64,000 bases of DNA from Anseranas semipalmata (GCA_013399115.1 VXAA01005172.1:573-64572); one strand, 5' to 3'; numbered from the stretch's first letter, positions 12,801 to 25,900 are shown. The notes: generated from the sequence alone by a model not told the origin. Numbers and translations are program-made.

Positions 12801-13829
12801 ATTTCACATTAAAGAACTTTCTCCAATAGCTTGAATTTTTTCCTCTGACATTTCCTCTTCTAATCGCTTCCCAGCTCAGGAGAGCTGTAACGGTGTCAGC
12901 TGTTGGACTAGAAGCACGAACTGGCGAATCTCTGGGCTAGCCTGTATCTTTCCTAGGCTTTTTAACCAAAAGGTTTGGAAGAGGAGCTAGTGGGGCTTTC
13001 TTTCTCCTGTGCTGAAGATTTCCAGTGACAGAGGGGCTGTCCTGAGCCAGGAATTGTTCAGTCCCACGCTGAAAGGAAGCGGCTGGAGGAAGACACACCG
13101 GTTCAAGGGGGAAGGCTTCAGCGAATGTATCCCAGCTTGCTCTTAGTGAGTTTGTGATGGGCTGTGTCAAAGCAAGCAAACCAAAAAAAAGCAGCAAATC
13201 ATTTGCTGGAAGGACTGCTGGGCTTTGAAGGCATCACAAACCAATGCAGCGCATTCCCAAACCGCCAAAATCCCAGCGGAGGCCTGTCTTCCAGACCGTT
13301 AGGTTGGAGCTGAAACCCAAATAAGCTGTGAGAGTCCATGGTATGAAAGTTAACTTCATCACAGAGCTACTTCCACCTGAGCAAGTATCTCTGAGAACAG
13401 GCAACACCACCAGGAGGAGGAAGGCCATCTTTGTACCTGTTTCCAAGTGATTATTTCTAACGAGCAGTTGAACCATTAATGCTATTTCAAAGTCCTGACT
13501 GGCCAGGCTAACCCAGCAAAAGAGAGACTGTAAACCCCCATATAGCTTTTTGTCCTCTGCCGACAGATGCGTAGCTCTGCAATCCTCCGACCCGTGCCAC
13601 ATGTTTCACAGAGAGCAGTACAGCTAATAAAGTGACTGGTCTTTCTGAAAAGCAGACTTCAAGCTTCACAGAACAAGCACTGGTGTTACTTGGCCTCTTG
13701 GTGGTTTTCTAAAAGTAGAAGATGCCCAAGAACTCTCAGTATCTGCAGCTGGTGCTTGCCAGAAACGCTTGCATGATCTGTATGGATGAGTGGAGAGCAG
13801 GGGGCAGGGAGGGAAAGGCCTCGGAGGGG
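6801..13829. other. Intronic stretch with no gene
   Basis: Seven kilobases of mixed non-coding DNA. Small CpG clusters occur near 7240-7330, 9320-9420 and 11190-11260. AT-rich blocks lie at 8140-8340, 8780-9240 and 10590-10920, the last containing a T11 run at 10667-10677. No CR1, LTR, tRNA or exon could be supported. Confidence 0.55.
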
Positions 13830-14110
13830 AAACAGCTGAGGAGATACAAATGAAAATTCAATTAAACAGAAGACAAGGAAAATTCAAACCAGCATTGACG
13901 CCCTGCTCAAGGCTGCTGCTGAGTCTTGATTTCAACTTTAAATATAGCAAATGAAGAAGGCAACAGAGAAGAAAATAAATGACCACCCTGGAAGGAGCTA
14001 AATTACATGACCAGGAAGATAAAAGCATTCAAATAAGACACCTTTTTTATTATAAGCCTAGGGCTTGTAACAAATTCGACCAGAACGATAAATCTTGTGT
14101 TTGTAACCAT
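13830..14110. promoter_or_regulatory. AT-rich candidate conserved element
   Basis: A block with almost no CpG, rich in AAATGAAAATTCAATTAAAC-type strings, TTTAAATATAGCAAATG and GATAAAAGC. Homeodomain, MEF2-like and GATA-like cores are interleaved. This resembles conserved non-coding elements in form; function is inferred only. Confidence 0.3.
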
Positions 14111-15339
14111 TCCAAAACTTGGTCAGTGCAAGAGAGATATCTTTCCTAAAGGTCTGAGTTTATTTGCCAACTGGAAGACTTGAAATGGACAGTGAACACG
14201 ATCCCCTGTTGCTTTCCACCCTACACAGCCATCAGGATGAGGTTAGGTGGGTACATTAAAATCAGAATGGTCGCATTTTTGCCCTCATGTACACTGGTAT
14301 GGGATATAGAAGATGATCTGTCTTGGTTCTGGTTGCTGCTGCTTTCATGTTTTGTGGGAGAGGTGTGCGAACCCTTGGTTGACAAGCTGCTGTAGCTTAG
14401 AAGAGGTTGAGTGGTCTTCTCTCAGTTAAGATGAGCCGTTACTCCTCTAGAAACTGGTTGTCACCAATTTATTGCAGCTTTATTTTGCTCTTTGCCAGCT
14501 GTGTGAGGAGCATGTTCAACACAACTGGTCATTCCAGTAGCTTCATTTCTCCCATAAATATTTTGCTTATTTTGAGATGTCACCACAATCACCTTTAAAA
14601 CCCCACTAATAGTAATCGAAAGCTGTTTTAAGCTTGCCTGTAGTATCAGGGATTGAGCTGTACTTTATTTCTGTAAAACGGAAATAAAAGTTAGCTGTTA
14701 CAGATACTAAGAAGCTAAACAGCAGCCAGGGTTACCACACTTTTGGAAACCCACGTTGCTAGAAGAAACTCCCAGTGTGTCTATAGGATCGATCCAGAAC
14801 CCCCTGAAATCAGTGTGAATCTTCCCAGTGACTCCAGTGATCTTTCCAATCAGGTTCTGAAGGCAAAGTATGAGCAGCGGTGGCCAGAAGGAGGTGAGGC
14901 ACGAAGTAATGAGCGACTTCTGCATTTGCAGAGCGGGTACCTGGGTCATCAGCCTGCCTTTAAGGGGGATGTGACTGATCCGCCTGCAGGAAGCGAAGGG
15001 GAGCAGAAGGGTGCTGCCTGGGTTGGACTGACCTCTGCTTAGACCTAGTGATCTCCTAGATCACGGATACCAGTTTTGTTGGGAAGGAGAAGCTGGCCGA
15101 TGCTATCTGTTCAATTCCTCGTTCTTAATTATTTTAGCTGATACCATCTATATGCTAAGTCAATCACAATGAATGGCATTTGAAACATCCAGACCTAAGT
15201 CATTACATTATCACATTCAGGCCAGGCTTTAAGTAAAAGAGATTTGGCTTGTTCTTTACACTGCTTGGCCCCTGTCCCGAATGTACTGCCATTATAATGG
15301 AGGATTATCTGCACTGGAGGTTTTCTTCATTTCCATTAG
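14111..15339. other. Intronic stretch with no gene
   Basis: Non-coding DNA with AT-rich parts (14500-14720 and 15110-15250). The latter is flanked by the GC-rich segment that follows. No repeat or gene signature was found. Confidence 0.55.
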
Positions 15340-16100
15340 GAGAAAAAACCCCGCTCGGCGCAGCGAGGGCAGCCTGCGACGGCAGGAGGAGATTGGCTGC
15401 GTGCTCACGCCTTTGTTATCCCGCCGGGCAGAGCCTGACATCCCCTGACACCGCCGGGGGCTTGGCGAGGGGCTGTTATTTGTGTCAGTGTGTGGAACAC
15501 ATTGTTTTCCCAGAGGGAGGAGAATCGGCCCTTTATTGACCAGGAGTCACTGGGCAGCGTGGTCACCGAGCTGCAGGAGCTGGCGTTTGTTGATATAGTC
15601 GGCTTTTCAGCGGGCGCCTTTGTTGGGCTTATCTTTTCTTTTAGTCCTCATCTTTGGTGGGGGCTACGGGGGATCTGGGCTCTCCCTCTCTTTCCCAGCC
15701 CTTTTCTAGCATGAAAGCGCGGGGATGGAAGCAGAGGGACGGCATGCCTTGGGACCTGCGTAAGGCCCCTCGCTGAGGTACACGACACAGGTCGTACACG
15801 GAGCTGCCACCTGCCCTGCCGGGGCTTGTCGGAGCTCAGCGGGCTTCTGCGGCTGGTTCGCAGACCACGAGTGGTCCCTGCTGCTCTGCCGGGCAGCGCA
15901 GGCTGCTTCGGGATCGCGCTGCGCCCGCACGGTGCTCGCTGGTTTGCAGCAGAGCCCGGGGATCTCTCCTTCGTCCCGTAAGCCCTTGTAACAGCCCCCG
16001 TCACGCGCCTGCCCTGAAGCAGAAGCCAGCTGGAGCAGCCTCAGCGTTCTGGAGCCTAGGTGCTGCGCACGCGGTGCCCCGGTGAGACCCCACGAGAACA
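15340..16100. promoter_or_regulatory. Intragenic CpG-rich region
   Basis: CpG-dense at 15340-15480 and 15710-16090, with a less dense middle. The left part contains GCTCGGCGCAGCGAG and CCCGCCGGGCAG. Open frames on both strands (118 and 141 codons, minus strand) have shadow character. No exon with flanking splice signals was recognised. Confidence 0.45.
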
Positions 16101-17139
16101 CAGGACAGACCATGGGAGCGCTCTGGGGCACAGACCCATCTACACTGAATTCACGTGAAATTGAGAAAAATCAGGCTTTCTGTTTTGGCATTCAGCGCTC
16201 AGCCGGCAGCAGTGCAGGTGTGTAAAGCAGGAGGAGATTTCCCCTGGTGCCAGGGAAGCACGCACCTGGCCTTGTGGGACAAGGTCCTCATACAAGCATC
16301 CCATCTTGGCCTATGGGGAGCCTTGTTCAGGGGCTTGCTCGTCCTAGGAAAGGCTCCAGGATGCAGCCAGAGACATGGCTCTCACTGACACTTTTGGGAA
16401 TATAAACCCAGGGGTGAACCAAGAGACACAAGCCTCAGGCTCTGCTCCGGACCAGTGGCTTGCAGGGCAGTTCCTCCACGACACAAATCCGAAAGGGAAG
16501 AGCAATGCTTTTCTCTGCCAAGAGGAGTGGGAAGCAGGCTGTGGCAGTTCTCCAGTGGCTGTGCCCACGTACCCGACTGCCCTTCCACGCTCGCTCCTCT
16601 TGCTGCAGGGCTCCGGGTGCAGGCAGTCCGCTCAGGTGAGGGTTCAGAGGGCCAGGTGGCTCACAGATCTCCACGTGCGCCGAGTTCCTCAGCTGAGGAG
16701 TTGTGCTGTAAAGGTATTTTTGCATGGAGGGCAGAATACATAAGCATGCAGATTGCTTTTACTTATCTTTCCTATCCTGGAGACGTGTCAGCAGTAAAGC
16801 AGAAGGGGCAGAGTATTTGCTCATGTGGCCATAAGGAGTAGCAGTAAAATGCTGTTTGCTGACCAGGATGGAAGTGTGACTTCAAACCCCAAATGAAAGA
16901 GCTTATGATCTGTAGGTTTGCGTTAAGATAACTGATTCCATGCTTGAAGTGTCTGGGAACCTGTTAGATGAGTAAGTCATCTCACAGATACCCAAAACAA
17001 TTTCATCCGATATTGAACTTTCCACCTCCAGTTGATTTCTTACATCTTTTAAGCAAATCTATCTGTGGGTACAGCAAAACATGGGGAAACAGAGCTCTTA
17101 TCACAGCAGGGGAAGGTTAATAACCTGGTTTTTTGGTGC
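16101..17139. other. Intronic stretch with no gene
   Basis: Mixed composition. I see no repeat family, RNA gene or coding exon. Confidence 0.55.
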
Positions 17140-17290
17140 CTGTGCAGAAGAAAATGCGAGCATCCTAGGCCTGTCCGGGCTAGCTGCGGCACGGAGCAGC
17201 GGGAAAGGAAGCCTGGCCCGAGGGCTGGGAGCGCGCCGGTGCGACGCGGAGCTGTTCCGCGCACCGGGAGAGCCAGGTTGGGCACGGCAC
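17140..17290. other. Short CpG cluster
   Basis: About 150 bp with dense CpG (GCGCGCCGGTGCGACGCGG). It directly precedes the AT-rich candidate element at 17370-17560. Confidence 0.45.
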
Positions 17291-17369
17291 CTCAGCACAT
17301 TCTCTAGGTATCAAGGAAGATTTGATGCGGAGGTGCCGCTGGATTCTTTGTTGGCATTGCTCTGATCAA

Positions 17370-17560
17370 ATTTGCTTTGTTGCCATAATAGTAAACATAA
17401 CGCGTGTGGAACTCGGGGCCGGGAGCCAGTGTAAAGGGATAAGATAATGAATGTTGCCGGAGCCGCTTTCTGTCTTTGTAGTTAGAGCAGTTATTGGAAG
17501 GCACTAATCCCTCTCTGCTGATTATTGACTTTTGAATGAATCCTCATACGCTCTCCAACA
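17370..17560. promoter_or_regulatory. Candidate enhancer with SOX, GATA and OTX-like motifs
   Basis: Visible motifs include TTTGTTGCCATAAT (SOX-like), GGGATAAGATAATG (two GATA cores), CACTAATCCC (OTX/CRX-like TAATCC) and GATTATTGAC. Such close packing of developmental motifs is suggestive, but conservation has not been tested. Confidence 0.35.
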
Positions 17561-19999
17561 GCAAAACTTGGGGGTTTTCAAGGCTCGGTAGAGCTCAATA
17601 GAACCAAGACCTTGTCATTTATTTTCACTGTTACTATTATTTTTCTATTTCAAAGCAGAATTTTCTACTACGAATTCCCCACTGTTTGATCACAAAAGCG
17701 AGTGAGGGAAATTGTTATTTTTCATCCTGAGCCTTTTGTGCTTTTTATTTTTATAATCCACGTGAGGTGACTTTGCTGGTCATTAGCCGACTTAGCAAAG
17801 CGAGCTTTCTTTGTTGGGTGATAGCAGGGAAACATCAAATGTCTGGTTCCATGGTAGCAATTTGCTCTTGAAATAAAGCAAGCGTTGATAAGTTGCAACC
17901 CTCAGCTATATTTGTCCTAGTAAATAAACATCACCAGGATTTGAGCACAAATACACGTTGTTTTGCCCCGTTTAGCTATTCTGAGATTGTGTCAGGCTAA
18001 CAAAATTTCCTCCGCGCCAGATATCCTTGTTGTATCGCGCGCGTGCTTTGCAGACGATGTGCGTTTGTGCGCACCTAGCCAAGGGTGGACGTTGTAGTCA
18101 TTGATCAGCACAGCAAACACCCCTGGAAAGGCAGCCCATTAAAGCAGAGCGGTGTGTGCTTTTGATGGGTTTGCTTTCGGGAGGCCAGGGTTTCCTCCTG
18201 TGAACGATTTGCCTCTGCGGTGCCTTGGAACGGCGAATTTGCTTAGAGGTGACTGCGGTTTGGCAGCACGGGGCACGCAGGGGACATGCCACCCTCAGTG
18301 CTAGCGCTGCCTGTCCAGCTTAAGGACAGCAATTGATACGTGCTGGCTGAAGCAGGCCAGAAAAAGCCCTGAAGATCTATATTCGACAGGAAGATTCGGT
18401 TTTCCAGGATACCCATAAAAAAGCTCATTAACCGTTTAGCGATGGGCTGTTCAGCTCGAAAGTGAAATTCCCCGGTTGAACCTCACAAAATCAGGATTGT
18501 GCTTCTTCCCTGACAGACAGCAGGACCCAAAATAAAGCAGAACAGCAGCAGGAGATGGAGCGAAACACGACGGTGCCATTTGTTCCACTTGTAGCAGCGG
18601 AGACGCCGCTAATTTGGGCTGGAGGAGCGGATCACGTGTCCGGAGGCGATGGGGTCGGTTCAGTAGCTAGACACACCGGGTCAGCCCGACCTGCAGGTGC
18701 AGCACGCTCTGCAGCGAGGTGCAGCACTGCAGAAATAGGCAAATCCTGCCCCTTCACCATCACTGCATTTCCCATAGCCCTTCCTAGAAAATTCAGAGGA
18801 GTTGAACATCTTCCTGACCGAATCCCAGCGTTTAATGGGATATTCAGCTGTTTCGGCGTGCTGCAGGATGTGCAGCGTGCGTCGCTCTCCCCGCTTCAAC
18901 AAATGAATAACTCGACAGGTTTGCTGTCCCACCTGCTGTACACCTGGGGCCTGGAGAAAATGCTCTTCTTCACACTTCTGCTTAGCAGTAATGAGACTGT
19001 GGAAGTTCCTGGTGATGGAGGGACTCCGTCCTCCATGGAGAAGCGTCCTGAGGAAGTCGGGAAGGGAGCAGCACAGATCTGTTACTGTGATTAAGTCAGG
19101 GTTTAGCTGGAGCACACGCACGCTGTAAGTCGATCAGGATCCCATCATGCCAGGAACTGTACATCCAGCACGGAGAGATGGTCCCTGCTGCACAGAAGCA
19201 TATGTTCTGGCTGATGCTCTCCTCTCCTTTCAAACCTCCAGATTAATCATATCATGCTGTGAGCAGAGAAAACAATGGACTCCAGCTTCAGGTCGCATTT
19301 TCTCAAGAGCGAGCCCTGGTCTGGTTTCTCTGGCGTGTGAGGAGGTGAGGGTACGAGGAGGGTTTCTCTCCCCTGCCCTGCCTTCTAGTTTCATGACACT
19401 TCAGGAGCTCAGCGCCTTCAAGGCTTCAACTGGATTTAGCAAAACTGGCCAAAAACCCGAAATATTTCTGTAGGAGGGGCAGCAGGACCACGCTTATTAA
19501 CCATGCTTATTAAGCAGGTCCAATAGATGGAATAACACCGAGGAACAGGCGCTTACTGGCCTCCTGTAGCACAGCTGGAGAAGCAGGGCACACAAGCTGA
19601 GGCTCCAGGCTCGCAGCCCCCTTCGTGGTGCTTCCCCGGCCGTTTGCTCTGAAAAACAACAAAAAAGGATCAGATCCCCAGTGCACACACCTTCTGGCAG
19701 AGATCAATTAAGTACAGCTTTTTAGCAGGGTTTCAGTATATTATTCTCCAATTTAGGCCGCATTCAGAAGTGATTCTGAAGACGGTTACGATGCATGTCA
19801 GAAGGAAATTGGTCAGAAAATGGATGTCGGGTGGGCGTGAATAGCACGGCACAGTGTAACTCGCAACGCTTTGGCACTCAGTGGGAGAGCAAAATTGGTT
19901 TAAGTGAGAATAACTTACACGGCTTTGGGGCGGGGGCGGATGGAGAAGTACAAACTCTGAAAATGGCCTTTTTCGTAGAGGAAAAGAAAAGGAAAAACT
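17561..19999. other. Intronic stretch with no gene
   Basis: 17600-17990 is AT-rich and enhancer-like in texture. 18010-18070 has a brief CpG cluster (TATCGCGCGCGTGC). The longest open frame is 179 codons (18555-19094 +), with no recognisable domain. Confidence 0.5.
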
Positions 20000-20235
20000 G
20001 GGAACGGAGCTGTTCGTGGAGGGAGCAGCCCCCCAGGAGCACGGGGCCCTGTTTTCAGGGTTTGCCCCGGGGAAACGCCGAGCTGTCCCAACCTCGTCCT
20101 TCTGCTCGTTGTCTTCGAGCCCCGGCCCCCCGGCTGAGCGCACCTGGATCCATTTGGAGTTCTCGAGGCAAACCAGAGGCACCGAGGAGCTCTCCCGAAG
20201 CTGGCGGTGACTGTCGGCCCCCAGCCCGTGCGGTG
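20000..20235. other. Short GC-rich, CpG-enriched segment
   Basis: This segment contains GCCCCGGGGAAACGCCGAGC and CCCCGGCCCCCCGGCTGAGC. Overlapping open frames on both strands are GC-driven. No exon was recognised. Confidence 0.4.
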
Positions 20236-20549
20236 GCTGCTTTGCATTTCCTGAGAGGGGGAATAATGTTGAGCAGCCGTTGCTTTGTAGGAAAGAAAGA
20301 AAAAAAATCGCTGTGGTAACAAAAAGATGTGGAGCTTGGCTTTTGCGTGGATGTCTTATTAGGTCAGAGCTGAGACACGCTTTGATTTGTATTCCTGATG
20401 ATTCCACACAGGCACTAATTGGCCAAAGAAGCAAGGGATCTTTGTTGCTTTTGTAGTTTAATGAGGAAAAATATTGTGTAATGTGATGATTACTTTCTAA
20501 TCAAAAAACAGAGTAACAGAGTGGGAAAGAAAACCTGTGACTGAATAAA

Positions 20550-20770
20550 GACTGGAGTTTTAATTAATGTTTCCTTATGGTACTCAGTTGCTCTGGTCTA
20601 TAACCAGTTATTAGCCCTAACGATGCCCCCAATGTTATATAAATATTATTCAAATTCACGTTTAATACTATGTTTTGTTTAATATTGTCTAAATATCTCC
20701 CATAATACGCTAAGCATTTTGTCCTGGGTGTACTTCTACTCACATTCACGGTCCCATTAAACCAACAGGA
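20550..20770. promoter_or_regulatory. AT-rich candidate conserved element
   Basis: The block contains TTTTAATTAATG, ATATAAATATTATTCAAATT, GTTTAATACTATG and TTTAATATTGTCTAAATAT, with few CpGs. Homeodomain and FOX-like cores dominate. It is a candidate regulatory element by texture only. Confidence 0.3.
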
Positions 20771-22850
20771 CTGCTCAGGGACTAAAATGAGACATGTACG
20801 GTTGCAGGACTGGGGTCTGTGGTGCCGGAGTACCGGCAAACCACTGCTTCTGGATGCAAAGGGAAAACGCCGTGTGTCGGTGGGAAGCCCTGCGCCGGGG
20901 CTGGCTCTGGAAAGCGAGGCAGAGCCGTTTGCTAAGCCAGCGTGCGGCCAGCTTCTGTCCTCGCTGGGGCCACTGGGGCCACTGCCTGCACTGAGCTCTG
21001 ACGTTACATACTGCTCTGGAGCTGTGGCTTGAGAGCCCCTTAGCTGCTTACCTCCTGGATTTTAAGTAACAAAAAAACCCAATCCTGCTTCGAAGCATAA
21101 TCTAAGCATATATTATTTGAAATGAAGAAGAAGCAGTGTTGGTCATCTTTAAAACAGACATAAGGTATTATGCATCTCGGTTTGACAGCCAGAATTTTGG
21201 AGCAGAGTGTAACTGGACCTTTACTTTAGTAAATAATTGTGTATATTAATCAATTTGGGCTTGGTGATTTATTCTTTAAAAAAATAAGTTGTGGCGGTAG
21301 GATTCTGTGGCACTGCTCTCATAATTTCATGCCCACTATGCTCAGAAACCCCTGCAGGTTTCCCATAGCTGCTCTTGCAGGTCTCATGATACCTCCTGGA
21401 TTTGTCTTAAAGCCCCTGGAGTCATGTGAGCTTGAGAAACCTCAGTTCCGGGGCGTGGGGGAAAAAAGCTCATCCTCTGTAGTAGCATAGAAGTTGAAGG
21501 TGGATCCGTAATCCTTAAAAATCCAAATATAACTAGAAAGAAGAATGTGTGTTCATTATACTTTAAAAAAAAAAAAAAGAGACTAAAAATGCAATTCTTA
21601 TATGCTTTAGAGTAGGAATTTCATACCTGTCATCCTCTTGAACACATGAAAATCTGCAAAGCATCTAATGATCGATATTCTTTTTTCCCCCAACTTTTGT
21701 ACGTAGCATTGCCAGTGGTGGTGGCTGCATGGTCCCATCCCTCCCTGGAAGCCTGTTGCCTTGAGCTGGCACAGGTCCTGGGGAGAAGGACCGGCTGGTA
21801 ATCCTGCTCAAGGCAAGAGACCCCTCCTTCTGGCCCTTTTATTTTTGGCCTGCAGGTTGCAAAATTTAATTTTTGGCCCTAAAAATCGGCAGACAAGAGC
21901 TGCGTACCCCCACCGGCACAGAGCCGTTGCGTAAGCGTGCGCCGTTTGTAGACAGGCAGGTTTTGGAATTGCTCTTTCAGAGGATGATTTCTTCCCTGTA
22001 GCTTTTAAAACGCTCAAGTGGGAGTGGTGCCTGCCAAAAAAAATTGTTTTTAAAAAGAAGGGAGGGGAAGGGGAAGAAACATCATCCTCTTGGCTGGCAT
22101 TCCATGGAGAGCATGCCCTCGAAGAGGCAGAGCCGGGGACGGGACTGCTGACGCTGGCAGAATGGGGCGCTCCGGCCCCCCGTGCTCTTAGCAACAGCAC
22201 GGTATTTTCCTTATGAAATGGCAGAAGTGTCAATTATCCAGATCCAGTAATAGAAATAGCTATTTATCGAGGCTCGCTGCTTTCCCAAAAGAACGGGGTC
22301 CGGATCCCCAGTGGAACCATTCATCGGCGGGTCTGACAATGCCGCTCTGCGGCGGGGCTTTCAGAGCAGCAACAAAGATTTCTTCTCAGCAGCGCGTGAC
22401 CGGAGCCGACTCCCGCTATGGTACAGATCTGACAAAGGCAGAAGGAAACAGAGTCAATTGCGAACGCACACTTCTCGCCCTGCAGCGTGTTACTTTCTCC
22501 GTATTTCTCGTAGCACTTCATACCAAAGCGGAAAGTGGCGTTGCCTGCATTTCACAGAGGGGGAAACCGAGGCCCAGCAGCTTGTGCAAACTGGTGGCTG
22601 ACGACTGTCGGGACAAGGAGCGGGAGCACTGTCCAGGGCCTATTCCCTGGAGAACCCATGCATTCATCCAGCTGTAGCGAAAGCCACAGTATTTCCATGC
22701 ACTTAAATTCCGAGTTATGGCAGAGGGGGAAATACAGAGGGTAATGCAAAATGTTACACCCCTATTTTTGTATCCTCCTAGCCTCTACTTTCTTCCTCCT
22801 CCGCTGTATCGGTTACTTTGGGGACAGGCTGCACACATGCTAATACAGTG
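20771..22850. other. Intronic stretch with no gene
   Basis: Mixed non-coding DNA holding the A14 tract and a mild CpG enrichment at 22130-22420. Nothing else can be supported. Confidence 0.5.
21565..21578. repeat. A14 homopolymer
   Basis: Fourteen A residues with no recognisable retrotransposon body or target-site duplication beside them, so this is probably a simple tract and not a retroposon tail. Confidence 0.9.
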
Positions 22851-22854
22851 TACT

Positions 22855-22985
22855 TTGGGCTCCATGCATATTCATGCTAACCAGGCTCCAGTTTCACTTC
22901 ACGTAGGCTTTTCTCCAAGCAAATTTCGCCGTTGTTGGTGTTGCAAAACATTTTAATTAATCAGGAATTTTAATTAATTGTAACC
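22855..22985. promoter_or_regulatory. Candidate enhancer: POU-like site and duplicated TTTTAATTAAT
   Basis: ATGCATATTCATGCTAA at 22864-22880 resembles an octamer/POU-III composite site. About 70 bp on, TTTTAATTAAT occurs twice, at 22951-22961 and 22968-22978, with starts 17 bp apart. Each copy holds the palindromic homeodomain core TTAATTAA. The host gene is neuronal, so a POU/LIM-homeodomain enhancer is plausible but unproven. Confidence 0.4.
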
Positions 22986-25900
22986 CTGCTGAAAATGCCA
23001 ACAGAAAAGCACAAATAAAAGGAGACAGTTGCTCAGGTCAGAGCAGCACATCTCCAGTTAGCCGTGCTCGCTCTGAGATCACGCAGTGCAATTACAGATG
23101 CAGGCACGGGGAAAGTACTGAATTCTGAACAGCATCTTAATGTCGTGGGGAAGGATGGTGGTTTTGTCGAGTCGGGAAGCCTGGGTTGAAGCTCTGCTGG
23201 TGACACTGGGTTGGCACGCTGTTAGCTGGGAAGCTGTGTCCTAAAAGTCTCGCAATGGCCTTTTTCTAGCTCTTCAGTTGCTTCAAAGAATCGGTTTCAC
23301 CAAAGCACTTTGAATGCTCAGGAAGCCGACCGTCAGGTCGTTTCTGGGTTGATTTCGCTTGCAATGAATGAATTAGCAGGGCTGCATCTTCCCACCTTTG
23401 GCTCGGCCACTCCATAGGGACACATCGTACCTCGCAGGATGAACGTGGCTGACAGAGATCCCCTTCTTGCTCAGCACATCTGGAAAAGGAAAAATCTTGT
23501 TCTGGCCTCAGTGCTTGTCATTCGACCACAATGCACAAGAAATTGGGCTCCTTTGGTTGTGAAGTGATGGAGGTTCTTCTGTGCAGTGACAGGGGGCCTG
23601 GCCCAGCTCTCTGCACACAAACTGATTTAGCTTTCCAAGCCTGAAATTAATTTTCTGCTCTCTTAAAATGTGTATGTGCTTTGGTGCACACTCGGGACAA
23701 CCCCCCAGCACAACGTGAAGAACAGATTCTGGAAATATGTGAAAGCTTCATTTATTTAAACACCTAAATATTTAGAATCTGTTCATATCATTGGCACTTT
23801 CCCTGCAGTAAAAGGTTGCAAAAAGGTCTGCACCTTGCAGACCTGCTGCGAGTGGTATTTACAGTCTGGTGGCTGCTGCGAGCTTAATGCCCACAAGCGA
23901 AGCAAACAGGATTTCACCCCGATGAGTCTGCAACCCCTTGTCTTTCTGGAGAGCCCGGGCGGATGGGTTTGATGGGCTGGATGGAGGGGAGGTCTCCCAT
24001 CTCGGCTGCCCTCTCCAGGCTCTGCTAGGGGCTGGCACTGCGCGATTTCGACAGGCGCGAGGTTGCGGTGGCCCTGAGGAGCACGGGATGGGTGGGAGGC
24101 GAGGGGCTGTGCCCCCTCCTGGGGCTTGCTTTCTCTGCAATAACTGCGGATTCCTTCGGTGCTCTGCTCTGCTGCTGGGGGCACAGCAGGCCAGGTCAGC
24201 CGAATCTGCGAGTTTTGAGATCAGCTTCAACGGGAGCGGGAACAGAACCATTTCTGTGCACCGAGACAATTTCTTCTCACTCTTATCAATGTAAATCCAC
24301 AGAGCACCACCGACCTCGGCAGTGCTGCTTCGGAGGGTGAAGCCAAGGAGAGCCACACGCTGTGGCCCGGGGCTGAAGCTTTGCTCAAATTGATGAGCTC
24401 CTTGGAAGCATTGCTCTAAGTGACTCAGCTCTCAATCTGTTTAGACCAACTTCATGGACTGAAGCAGAAATTTCTCCTGAGTAACTCCTTGTCCCCCAGG
24501 TTATGCCTGGAAAGCAACACCGCCTGTGCACAGTTTATTGTCAGAAATGATACCTTAATGGCAAAACCTCCTCAAAACCACTCAGTTAAGCATTTCATCA
24601 CCCGAAGGCAAGGCTGCGCACTTCAGGCCCTTCCTACACCACCGGATTATTGCCCCGATCCTGCAGGCCACAGCTGCTGCGTGGCACCGTTAGCCGAGCC
24701 GCCTCCTCCCAGCACAGCTCGTGTCTGAGCATCGCCAGCACAGGAACCTTCCTCCCACCTTCCTGCTCCCCGTTCCGGGCACGTATGATAAAATACAGTC
24801 AGCACGTGCTGTCCAACAGCGAAACGCTTTCCACGTGTAGGGAACGCCGGGTGAGATGCAAAGGATGTCTGGAAGAGGAGCGGCAGCATTAAAAGCTTAG
24901 TGCTAACGAGCTGAGGAAGAGGACGGGAGACGAGGTGCTCTCGCTGCGGGATCTGGTGGAGGTGCCGAGAGGGGACACAGCTGCCCGTGCTGTGCAAACC
25001 CTGCCCGTGCGTTACGCGGGAAAGCTGGTCTTTGTGTTTTCCCATGGTGACTTCTGCTCTTTCCCTTCTTCCATGGAATCTCTGCTCATTTCTTCTTCTT
25101 AGAACACTTTCTCAATCTTTCTGTTTTTTTTGTAAACAGTCTTGTTTGTTTGTTTTTTTCCCTATACTTTATTTTCTTCCTCTGAAAACTACCTTCAAGT
25201 GTTCCAGGCATTTGAGGATTTTTAGTATTTTTCCTCATTAACAGCTTTTTTCCCTTCTCTCCTCTTCCCGCTTCCTCTAGTCCCCGGTTTTCCTCCCGTT
25301 TGCAGCTCTTACAGCTCCCTTGTCCTCTCCCAGCCGGCCCGGCTGCAGCACACATCCCACTTGCTTTCCAAACGTTGACAAGAATGTTTTGGAGGATGAG
25401 TGACTGACAGACAAACACCAGCCTCAAATACTCTGAATGCTCTGTTGCTAATAGCTTTATTCTTGTCCACACCGTAAGCAAAATAACCCTTGAAAGAGAT
25501 AGGCCATATTTTTAGCCAACCTTAAACTCAGCTTCTAAAAAACAGTTTTGTGCTCAGCTGTCTGTCTCACTCCTTGGATTCCCTTTCCCAAAACAGGTAT
25601 TTAGGGGAGTGCTTTTCACTTCGACCTGGTGGGGATGCATGATTAAACCCTTGGATGCAGGTTCCCTGCGGACACCTGGCAGTGCAGCACGGGAGGCGGG
25701 AAGCAGGAGATGCTCACCGGGAGCTTTGCCGCGTGTCTGTTCCCACAGCTGGCACCAGCACAAAGGAACCAAAGGGGGTGAAATTCGGACCCCACCAAAA
25801 GTAATGAGTTGTACGGAGAGCCGGGATTTCCCCAGCAGTCCCCTTCACCACCACATTCTGGTCTTGATTATTTCAATATATCTTGAAGAGATACAATTTA

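Noticed and set aside
12641..12960. Possible ancient repeat resembling an old LINE or SINE
   Set aside because: Loose similarity only; I could not align it to any element I know in consistent order.
19733..20434. 233-codon minus-strand open frame
   Set aside because: Shadow-type frame over a GC-rich segment, with no recognisable domain; its left third is AT-rich with no coding character.
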